Shown in pieces: positions 47,096-54,216 of a stretch of 57,871 bases of DNA. Under the pieces are notes generated by a model that worked only from the letters and a program-made list of their open reading frames with translations, was not told the DNA's origin and searched no databases. The first letter of the stretch is position 1, and each line of letters opens with the position of its first letter. The stretch is from an uncultured cyanobacterium. Lineage in GTDB: Bacteria > Cyanobacteriota > Cyanobacteriia > PCC-6307 > Cyanobiaceae. The position numbers and the translations under genes were made by a program. The stretch is taken from assembly GCA_903935205.1 (NCBI GenBank), contig CAIZQU010000153.1:1-57871 (forward strand), given 5' to 3'.

Positions 47096-47301
47096 GGGTG
47101 AACCTCCGGCGCGGGGGGCTTCGGCCAGGAGCAGATCGCGCAGCGTGTTCCAGCCCAGCGCGAAGCCATTCTCGAACGCCTGGATCAAACCCTGCCGCTC
47201 CCGCCCATGGAGCGCAGGCGGCTGGACGAAGGTTTCGAGCTGATCGAGGGCCTGGCAGAAGTTGGCGACACGCTGCTGCCAGCGACTCTGTCGGGCGGCA
47301 T
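47096..47301 (-). pseudogene. Broken HI0074-like nucleotidyltransferase-binding protein
   Basis: The frame contains SRWQQRVANFCQALDQLETF, then HGRERQGLIQAFENGFALGW and NTLRDLLL, matching the first half of HI0074 family (helical nucleotidyltransferase substrate-binding) proteins. The last roughly 70 residues are missing: the sequence runs straight into MNT-like coding. The natural start ATG at 47301 (MPPD...) is one base out of frame with SRWQQR. At least three lesions, including those in the partner, so the pair is a fossil. Confidence 0.7.
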
Positions 47302-47481
47302 GGCGGCGGGGCGTGGGCGCCAATCTGGTCGAGGCCTGTGCCGGCCAGCGGATCACGGGACCGAGGGAGGCCGGCGCCCCTGACGGATGGGCGGACGACC
47401 GGTGCGGGGGAGCGAGTCGCTGCGGCGCCTGGGACTGGAACCGGGAACACCGGCGCCTCGGCGCAGAGCGCTCGGCCTGGC

Positions 47482-48285
47482 TCAGCCCGAGCCGTCGTTG
47501 GAGTCGGCGGCCTGCAGCTGGCGGTAGAGCATCGCCAGGCGCCGCTCCAGCTCCGACGGCGCCAGGCCGGGCAGCTCCAGGGGCCCCAGCCGCTGCAGCG
47601 CCCGTTCCGGCGGATCGGGGGGCAGGGGATCGGGGGGTGTGAGCCGGGGCGCCGGGCGGGCCCGCAGGCCCGGCGGCCACCAGGGCGGCAGCTCCTGAAC
47701 GGCAGGCGAAGGCGGCGCTGTGTGCTGCAGACCGGCCAGCAGGCTGTCGCGGTCGCGGCCATGCCAGGCCAGCAGCAGCCAGGGATCCTCATCGAGCCGC
47801 TGGGCGAACACATACAGCACCGCGGCGATGTGCTTGCAGGGCACGGCGTCGTCCGGACAGCCGCAGCGCACCTGCAGATCGGCCCAGCGGCGCGGAAACA
47901 ACGGCACCCCCACCGCCTCGAACGGCTGTTCCAGATCACGGGGCACCTCGCCATTGAGCAGCTGGGCGGTCCAGCCCAGGCGGGCCGCCATCGCCTCCTC
48001 CAGCGCCCGCCACTGGGCCTTGCTCGGAGCGGCGCTGCGCACGTTCACCCGGTAGGGCGTGGCGCGGGAGCCCTGCACCCTGGCCTCCAGCCGGCCCGCC
48101 TTCACCACCAGATCCTGCACCCGCCCGCCGCGGGCATAGCGGCGGCCTCGCTCCATCCGCGGCCCCAGCCCATAGCCCTCCAGCACCGCCGTGAACCGCT
48201 GGGACCACCACTGGTTGGCCAGCGGTTCCCGCCGCGGCGATCGGCGCGCCGCCGGCAAGGGGGAGGGGGAGTGACGGATGCTCAT
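47482..48285 (-). CDS. SWIM zinc-finger protein
   Basis: A 267-residue protein with the SWIM motif CxC-n-CxH as CGCPDDAVPCKHIAAVLYVF and the preceding WADLQVR; N-terminal blocks NQWWSQRFTAVLEGYGLG and RGRRYARGGRVQDLVVKAGR match the SWIM proteins that pair with SNF2 ATPases in bacteria. The C-terminal third is Pro/Leu-rich. ATGA overlap with the SNF2 gene indicates an operon and probable physical partnership. Confidence 0.9.
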   Translation of the reverse strand: MSIRHSPSPLPAARRSPRREPLANQWWSQRFTAVLEGYGLGPRMERGRRYARGGRVQDLVVKAGRLEARVQGSRATPYRVNVRSAAPSKAQWRALEEAMAARLGWTAQLLNGEVPRDLEQPFEAVGVPLFPRRWADLQVRCGCPDDAVPCKHIAAVLYVFAQRLDEDPWLLLAWHGRDRDSLLAGLQHTAPPSPAVQELPPWWPPGLRARPAPRLTPPDPLPPDPPERALQRLGPLELPGLAPSELERRLAMLYRQLQAADSNDGSG

Positions 48286-51146
48286 CGCTCCCCCTGGCGA
48301 TCCCGCAGCTGGATCAGCTGGCGCAGCTCCTCGGTGGACAGCTGACTGAGGGCCTGCTCGCCGCTGCTCATCACCCGATCGGCCAGATCGCGCTTGCCGC
48401 GGATCAGCCCATCGATCCCCTCCTCCACGGTGCCGCTGCAGACCAGCTTGTGCACATGCACGGTGCGCCGCTGTCCGAGGCGATGGGCCCGGTCGGTGGC
48501 CTGGTCCTCCACCGCCGGATTCCACCAGCGGTCGTAGTGGATCACATGGGAGGCGGCGGTGAGGTTGAGGCCGGTGCCGCCGGCCTTGAGCGAGAGCAGA
48601 AACAGAGGCGGACCCTCGGGCTCGCTGAAGCGTGCCACCAGCTCCTCGCGCCGGCCGCGGCTGAGGCCGCCGTGGAGCCACAGCACCTCCTCGCCGCTGC
48701 GGCGGGAGAGGTGCTGGGCCAGCCGATCGCCCCAGGCGGTGTACTGGGTGAAGATCAGCGCCCGCTCACCGGCCTCGAGGATCGCCGCCAGCAGCTGCTC
48801 GCAGCGGCTGAGCTTGCCGGAGCGGCCATCGAGATCGGAGCCGTCGTCGAGGTAATGGGCGGGGTGGTTGCAGACCTGCTTGAGCCGGGTCAGCCCGGCC
48901 AGCACCAGCCCCTGGCGGGCGATGCCTTCGCTCTGCTCCGCCTGCTCCAGCAGCTCATCGGCCACCGCCTGGTAGAGGGTGGCCTGCTCTTCGCTGAGCG
49001 TGCAGAGCTCGGTCTGCTCGATGCGACCGGGCAGGTCGGGCAGGATCGTGGGGTCGCTCTTGAGGCGCCGCAGCAGGAAGGGCGCCGTCAGCCGCCGCAG
49101 CCGTTCGGCGGCCTCGCTGTCGCGGTCGCGCTCGATCGGCAGGGCGAAGCGCTGGCGGAACTGGGCCAGGCTGCCGAGCAGGCCGGGATTGAGCAGCTGC
49201 AGCAGCGCCCAGAGTTCCAGCAGGCGGTTCTCCACCGGCGTGCCGGTGAGGGCGATGCGCCGCGCCGCCCCGAGGCCGGCGGCGGCGCGGGCGACGGCGG
49301 TGTGGGGATTCTTGAGCTGCTGGGCTTCGTCGAACACCAGGCGGCCCCAGGCCACCTTGGCCAGCAGGGCCGCATCGCGGCTGAGCACGCCGTAGCTGGC
49401 GATCAGCACGCCGCCGGGGCCGAGGGCCTTCAGGTTGCAGCGCAGGGCCGCCAGGGTGCGGGGTCGCTCGGGGCCGTGGTGCACGGCCAACTTCAGGCCC
49501 GGCGCAAACCGCTCCAGCTCCCGCCGCCAGTTGCCCAGCAGCGTGACCGGCGCCACCACCAGGGTGGGGGCCTCCAGCGGATCGGCGAGCAGGGAGGCGA
49601 TCAGCTGGGCGGTCTTGCCCAGGCCCATGTCATCGGCCAGACAGGCGCCCAGCCCCAGCTGGCCGAGGAACACCAGCCAGCCGAGGCCCCGCTGCTGATA
49701 GGGCCGCAGCGCGCCCACAAACCCCTCCGGGGTGGGCAGGGCCTCGGCCCGGCCGTGCAGATCCCCGGCGAGCAGGGCGCCGAGGGGCCCCGGCGCCTCC
49801 ACCCCGGCCAGGGCCAGCTCTGCCGGCACACCCAGCGGCTCCAGGCCCAGGCCACCCCGCAGCAAGGCGGCGCCGCTGGCCTCCCCCGCCTGTCCCGCCA
49901 GCCGCAGCAGGCCCTCAACGGCGGCGGCATCCACCAGGGTCCACTGCCCCCGCAGGCGCACCAGCGGACGCTTCAGGGCGGCGGCCCGCTGCAGGGCCTC
50001 CAGGTCGGCCGGGGTGAGCGGCTGATCCCCCAGCACCGCCTGCCACTCGAAGCGAAACAGGGCGGAGAGGTCGAGGCCGGCGCCGGAGCCCGCCGGAGCC
50101 GCCGCGGTGCGTTTGCGGCTGGGGGCCGGGACCCGGGCCCGCACCCCCAGCCGCGACAGCTGGCGCAGACCGCTGGGGAGCAGCAGGGCAAAACCGGCCT
50201 CGGCCAGCAGGGCCGCCCGCAGGCGCACCAGGCTCACCAGCTCCGCTTCCTGGAGCTCCAGCTCGGCCGGCGCCGGCTGCTGCAGGAGCGGGGCCAGCTC
50301 GGGAGCCAGGCGGGTGAGCAGCCCCAGTTGGCGCAGCACCGCCTCGAAGGCCGTGGCGGGGAACGGGGTGCGGCCGGCCCAGAAGTCGGCCAGGGGCAGC
50401 AGCAGGCTGGGATCGGCGGCGGGCCCGAGCAGCAGCTCGATGCGCCAGCGGCGGCGGCGGCCATCGACGGGTTCGTGGCAGCGCAGGGCCAGGCGCAGGT
50501 CGCCGCCGGGGGCCACCGCCTGACGCAGCCAGCCGGCCACCAGGGCCAGGGAGGCGGCGGCTTCAGGGCTGGTGGCAGTGATGGCTGGGCCTTGCGGCAG
50601 GTGGGGATCGTCGTCGGCGAGGGCGGTGAGCCAGGCCTCCGCCAGCGAGGGGGAGCCGGCGGCCCTACGGCGGGCAGGGGCGGAGGGAGGGCGGCGGCCT
50701 GCGGGAGCGGGGGACGGGAGGGAGGCGGTGGCAGGGGCGGTGGCGGAGCCGGGCGCGGTGGCGGTGGCGGTGGCGCGGAGGGATCGCAGGCGCTGGCGCA
50801 CCAGGCGGTCGACGGCCGCGGCCAGCGCCTCGGCCAGGGCTCGCTGGCTGGCGGGTTGATCGTCGGGGAGCAGGGCCTCCAGCCAGGGGCGATCCTCCGG
50901 CGCCGGCAGCGGCGACCAGCGGGCGATCAGGCCGCCCTGGCCATCGGGCTCCAGGGCCGGTGCCACCCTGCCGGCGGCCAGCAACACCGCCGCCAGCCGC
51001 TCGATCGTGGGGTGGCGAAGGCGGTCCTGGCCGAGGGGGTCGCTGGCCCGGGCCTCGGGAGCGTCAGGGGCTGCAGGGGCTGCAGGGGACTGAGGAGTCA
51101 GGGGCGGACCGTGGGGGTCGCGGATCTGCTGAGGGGGGGCAACCAC
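48282..51146 (-). CDS. SNF2-family DEAD/DEAH helicase-like ATPase
   Basis: A 954-residue SWI2/SNF2 ATPase. The N-terminal 450 residues form the bacterial SNF2-associated domain (a low-complexity Ala/Thr/Pro stretch sits near residue 130). The motor has motif I LADDMGLGKTAQLIASLL, motif II VFDEAQQLKNP, motif III ALTGTPVENRL, and the C-lobe with FTQYTAWGDRLAQHL, LSLKAGGTGLNLTAASHVIH and QATDRAHRLGQRRTVHVHKL (VI). Such ATPases translocate on dsDNA and remodel bound proteins, for instance transcription complexes. The SWIM protein is its likely partner. Confidence 0.93.
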   Translation of the reverse strand: MVAPPQQIRDPHGPPLTPQSPAAPAAPDAPEARASDPLGQDRLRHPTIERLAAVLLAAGRVAPALEPDGQGGLIARWSPLPAPEDRPWLEALLPDDQPASQRALAEALAAAVDRLVRQRLRSLRATATATAPGSATAPATASLPSPAPAGRRPPSAPARRRAAGSPSLAEAWLTALADDDPHLPQGPAITATSPEAAASLALVAGWLRQAVAPGGDLRLALRCHEPVDGRRRRWRIELLLGPAADPSLLLPLADFWAGRTPFPATAFEAVLRQLGLLTRLAPELAPLLQQPAPAELELQEAELVSLVRLRAALLAEAGFALLLPSGLRQLSRLGVRARVPAPSRKRTAAAPAGSGAGLDLSALFRFEWQAVLGDQPLTPADLEALQRAAALKRPLVRLRGQWTLVDAAAVEGLLRLAGQAGEASGAALLRGGLGLEPLGVPAELALAGVEAPGPLGALLAGDLHGRAEALPTPEGFVGALRPYQQRGLGWLVFLGQLGLGACLADDMGLGKTAQLIASLLADPLEAPTLVVAPVTLLGNWRRELERFAPGLKLAVHHGPERPRTLAALRCNLKALGPGGVLIASYGVLSRDAALLAKVAWGRLVFDEAQQLKNPHTAVARAAAGLGAARRIALTGTPVENRLLELWALLQLLNPGLLGSLAQFRQRFALPIERDRDSEAAERLRRLTAPFLLRRLKSDPTILPDLPGRIEQTELCTLSEEQATLYQAVADELLEQAEQSEGIARQGLVLAGLTRLKQVCNHPAHYLDDGSDLDGRSGKLSRCEQLLAAILEAGERALIFTQYTAWGDRLAQHLSRRSGEEVLWLHGGLSRGRREELVARFSEPEGPPLFLLSLKAGGTGLNLTAASHVIHYDRWWNPAVEDQATDRAHRLGQRRTVHVHKLVCSGTVEEGIDGLIRGKRDLADRVMSSGEQALSQLSTEELRQLIQLRDRQGER

Positions 51147-51152
51147 GGGCGG

Positions 51153-52757
51153 TCAGGTCCGACCAGGCGCCCGACCCCGCAACGCCGGCACGTAGGGAAT
51201 CAGCCCCCTGGCGCAGGCCTCCACCTGGATCTCGATCGGCAGGCTGCGGATGTCGCGCAGGAAACCATCCAGCTCCAGCATCCAGGGGATCTCGGAGGAT
51301 TCGAGCAGGCTCGGCAGGCACCAGCGGGGGCTGAAGGGGGCGATCTTCAGCAGATCGCGCACCTTTTTGGCGTGGTTCTGGGAGGTGCTGGTGGCCACGC
51401 CGAAGAAATCGGCGATGGTGGCGGCGCTGCAGTGGGGGCTCTGGGAGGCATCGAACAGGAAGTTGGCGGAGCCGATGGCGTGCACCACACCGGCGCACCA
51501 GGAGCTCTCGCGCCCCGTGAGCAGCGGCGACGGACGTTTGCGGGACAGGGCGGCCACGGCGTCGTGAATCAGGGCGCGGTAGTCGTCGTTGAGGTGGCGG
51601 GCGCAGAAGGGATCGATGCGCGCCAGCAGGCTGTCCACCGTGTCGCGCAGGGCGGCGGGCACCTTCAGGGGCGCTGGCGGGGACGCCGCGGGCGTGGGGT
51701 CCGGTTCAGGCGAGCGCTCGGGGGCGAGCACCGCCCCGATCGTGACCGGCAGCCGCGCCCCGCCGACCTCCACCCGGAAGCGGCGCCATTGCGGCGCGGG
51801 CTGCTGCCAGAGCCGCTCGATCTGGGGTTCGGCCTCGATCCAGGCCAGCAGCGCCAGGGCCACCGCCTCCAGCTGCTGAAGATCGGCCCGGCGGGGCGGC
51901 CTGAGCGCCATCGGCCGCTCGATCAGCATCACGGTGGGGTAGGCGTCGCCGGCGGCCACCGGCCAGCCGTAGCGCTGGATCTCCTGGAGGAGGGAGCGCG
52001 GCATGGCCTCCCTGGCCTCGAAGTTGATGGCGCGGTGGGGCGGCGCCAGGTCCATGGCGTATCGATCGCCGGCCTCGAAGCGTTCTCCCAGCTCCACGTA
52101 GCGGTCGTACTCCTGTAGCGAGCGGAACAGCAGCACGCCGTAGTGCTCGCGCTGCTGGCCGATCACGCAGCCCACCCAGCCCTGGATCGCCAAAACCCCG
52201 CAGCTGATCTGAAACAGGTGGCCATCGCCGGGAATGCGCTCCCAGGGTCGCCGCTGATAAAGGGCAGCGGCCGCCTCGAAGAAGCGCGCCACCGCCTCCG
52301 GACCGATATCGCCCGTGAGGTAGGTGGTGAGCGCCTGGGTGCCCAGAGCGTCGTCGCCGGCGGAGAGCTGCTCGCGCATCAGCTTGCTGGCCCGGTCCAG
52401 CTGGGGGGTGGCGCCCTTGCTGATCAACACCCCCGGCGGCAACAGCGGCGGCAGCTGCTCGAGCAGCTCGACCCGGTTCACCACCACCCGTCGGGGCGGG
52501 CCGGGCCGACAGGGGGCCTGGGGGTCGTGAAGGGCGTTGGCGATCGCCGGCTCCAGCGCCTGCAGCGGCAGATCATCGGGCCCCACCGCTGAGCTGCGGA
52601 TGGCGCCACGGGATTCCACCACCAGGGCGATCAGGGGGCGCACCGAGCGGCCATCCTCCTGGGTCACGAAGGCCGGCATCGCCACCAGCCCCACCTCCCA
52701 CACCGCACCGCTGGCATCGGCGCCGAACCCACCGCCAGATCGGGAGGGGGGAGCCAT
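51153..52757 (-). CDS. DUF6398-like protein in a SNF2 operon
   Basis: A 534-residue protein, start taken at ATG 52757; in-frame ATG codons at 52805 and 52835 are alternatives. The N-terminal region (AVWEVGLVAMPAFVTQEDGR) and middle (FQISCGVLAIQGWVGCVIGQ) form a domain I do not recognise. The C-terminal 170 residues, RALIHDAVAALSRKRPSPLL, then GVVHAIGSANFLFDASQSPH and IADFFGVATSTSQNHAKKVR, look like DUF6398, which carries a helix-turn-helix-like element. The 6-bp gap to the SNF2 gene suggests a three-gene unit with SNF2 and SWIM. Confidence 0.65.
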   Translation of the reverse strand: MAPPSRSGGGFGADASGAVWEVGLVAMPAFVTQEDGRSVRPLIALVVESRGAIRSSAVGPDDLPLQALEPAIANALHDPQAPCRPGPPRRVVVNRVELLEQLPPLLPPGVLISKGATPQLDRASKLMREQLSAGDDALGTQALTTYLTGDIGPEAVARFFEAAAALYQRRPWERIPGDGHLFQISCGVLAIQGWVGCVIGQQREHYGVLLFRSLQEYDRYVELGERFEAGDRYAMDLAPPHRAINFEAREAMPRSLLQEIQRYGWPVAAGDAYPTVMLIERPMALRPPRRADLQQLEAVALALLAWIEAEPQIERLWQQPAPQWRRFRVEVGGARLPVTIGAVLAPERSPEPDPTPAASPPAPLKVPAALRDTVDSLLARIDPFCARHLNDDYRALIHDAVAALSRKRPSPLLTGRESSWCAGVVHAIGSANFLFDASQSPHCSAATIADFFGVATSTSQNHAKKVRDLLKIAPFSPRWCLPSLLESSEIPWMLELDGFLRDIRSLPIEIQVEACARGLIPYVPALRGRAPGRT

Positions 52758-53173
52758 GGAGCCCAAGGAATCGGAATGATGTCCATGGTGACCGAACCCG
52801 GGCATGGCGGCTGCGGTGTGCAAACGAATGCACATGGGCGAGCCGAGCTGACGGGCGGAGATGCATGGCGATGGCGGCGAGGCTGAGGATCAGGCCCGCG
52901 CTCTCCGTTCGCCACGAGCCCACCGCAAGCGAACGGGCCGGATCCCGCCGCCGCCGCGTCGCTGTTGCGTCCTGAGGCGCTGCGCAGCCGGGTCGAGGCG
53001 GCCCCAAACCGGCAGGCCGGCGCGGTCGATCAGCATCCACGCCAGAAAAACAGGGAATGCGATGGCCAGGAAGGGCGGCTGGCAGGAGTTCAGCAGCGCC
53101 GCGAGCCTGGTCCGGCCGGAGGCGGGAGCCGTGATGTCACCAGACTGCGTAAGGGAAGGCCCCTTTTGAACCG
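52758..53173. other. 416-bp stretch with no recognisable gene
   Basis: The reverse frame of the Avd-like remnant continues through it, but the translation (GVTVQKGPSLTQSGDI, then Arg-rich) has no family features, so it is probably an accidental fusion frame after a deletion. I see no repeat, terminator or template-like AAC-rich sequence here. Confidence 0.5.
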
Positions 53174-53414
53174 TCACCCCTTCCGCCACTGGAGCGTGTA
53201 GCCATGGGCGAGGTGGGCGTTCCAGTCTGGCGGTGGCATAACGGGCGGCCACCAGTCCCTCCAGCAGGTCGTGGAGGCCATGAACGAGGCGATCGCCGAG
53301 GGCGAAACGGTGATCGCGGGGCAGGCGGTTGAGGAGCGGCACAAACCACTGGATCAGGTTCATGGTGGCCTGGATGATCGGCAGTTCGCCGCGGCTGGGG
53401 CTGGGGGCAGGCAT
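53174..53414 (-). pseudogene. Truncated Avd-like four-helix bundle protein (DGR accessory)
   Basis: From ATG 53414 the frame reads GELPIIQATMNLIQWFVPLL, then NRLPRDHRFALGDRLVHGLH and DLLEGLVAARYATARL, the first half of Avd/S23-type four-helix bundle proteins. Avd is the basic accessory protein that binds the reverse transcriptase of diversity-generating retroelements. The remaining 50-60 residues are absent and the frame becomes Pro/Arg-rich. In another frame at about 53174-53227 the sequence DWNAHLAHGYTLQWRKG ends in TGA; it vaguely resembles a DGR reverse-transcriptase C-terminus, which would mean a deletion between avd and RT. That last point is speculative. Confidence 0.65.
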
Positions 53415-53473
53415 GGTGTGAGGGAAGGAGAGAAGGGCGGCTGGCGCATGAAAATGCCTATTACGTTGGTGAT

Positions 53474-53713
53474 ATGGACATTGCCGTGACCCGCTTCCGC
53501 GCCCTCTGCCTGGAGCTGATCCGCCAGGTGGAGAGCGGTGGTGAGGTGGTGGCGATCACGCGCCATGGCAAAACGGTGGCACGGCTCATCCCCCCCGCCG
53601 GTAGATCCGCCTCAGCCCAGAAGCCCTGGGAGGCGCTGCGGGGGACCGGAGAGTTGTCGATGGATCCGGAGGAATCCGTTCTGGATGCCCAGGCCTTTGA
53701 CGCCCTGCGGTGA
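53474..53713 (+). CDS. Phd/YefM-family antitoxin
   Basis: A 79-residue antitoxin. MDIAVTRFRALCLELIRQVE and GGEVVAITRHGKTVARLIPP are the Phd/YefM DNA-binding fold; the acidic C-terminal SMDPEESVLDAQAFDALR is the toxin-binding tail. It overlaps the PIN toxin by GTGA. The antitoxin is intact while its toxin is interrupted. Confidence 0.85.
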   Translation: MDIAVTRFRALCLELIRQVESGGEVVAITRHGKTVARLIPPAGRSASAQKPWEALRGTGELSMDPEESVLDAQAFDALR

Positions 53714-54117
53714 AGGTTCTGCTCGACACCCACGTCTGGATCTGGTGGTTACTGGGTTCAGAACGCCTGTCTCTTGCTGAGCGACGTTGTCTGGATCAGT
53801 TGGCGGCTGCAGGTGGTGGCCATCTCTCGGCCATGAGCCTGTGAGAAGCCCAGATGCTGCATAGCAAGGGGCGGCTGTCTTTGGATCGGCCTTTGGCGTT
53901 GTGGTTGCATCAGGCCGCTGCGGCTGATGTGGTTGTGTTGTTGCCGCTGGATGTAGAGGTGGTGCTGGCTCTGGATCACTTGCCACAGAGCTTCCACGGC
54001 GACCCTGCCGACCGGTTGATCGTGGCGACAGCGCTCACCCATGGATTGCCGCTCGCCACCCAGGACAGCGCCATCCAGGCCAGTGGCGTGATTCCCCTGT
54101 GGGAGCCATCAGCCTGA
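53710..54117 (+). pseudogene. PIN-domain toxin interrupted by an in-frame TGA
   Basis: Starts VKVLLDTHVWIWWLLGSERL with metal-binding Asp6. At codon 45 (53842-53844) a TGA interrupts SAMSL-*-EAQMLHSKGRLSLD, exactly where PIN toxins of this group have Trp in SLWE. After the stop the frame continues with conserved DPADRLIVATALTHGLPLAT and QDSAI to 54117, so a single TGG-to-TGA change seems to have killed the gene. The catalytic Glu is right after the stop. Read-through cannot be excluded but no UGA-recoding signal is evident. Confidence 0.8.
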
Positions 54118-54127
54118 TCGGCAGTTC

Positions 54128-54153
54128 AAAAATCGAGGCGCCTGCGGCGCCAG
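54128..54153 (-). terminator. Intrinsic terminator of the TIR-FGE gene
   Basis: On the reverse strand a perfect hairpin GGCGCC-GCA-GGCGCC (54151 to 54137) is followed within 4 nt by TTTTT (54132-54128). It lies about 65 nt past the stop codon of the TIR-FGE gene. GC-rich hairpins also occur just downstream of variable regions in DGRs, so it may have had a second role. Confidence 0.7.
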
Positions 54154-54216
54154 GGGTAAACAGCCGAGCAGCCAAACAGCCGAGAGTAAAGATCTAAAGG
54201 GTTGAAGGGTAAAGAA

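Noticed and set aside
48450-52118. 1222-codon forward frame opposite the SNF2 and DUF6398-like genes
   Set aside because: Composition is Gly/Gln/Ala-rich and it mirrors the reverse-strand SNF2 motor with all helicase motifs.
52758-54216. DGR template repeat near the Avd remnant
   Set aside because: I looked for AAC-rich sequence matching the variable region of the FGE gene between it and the SNF2 operon and found none; the template is absent from this window.
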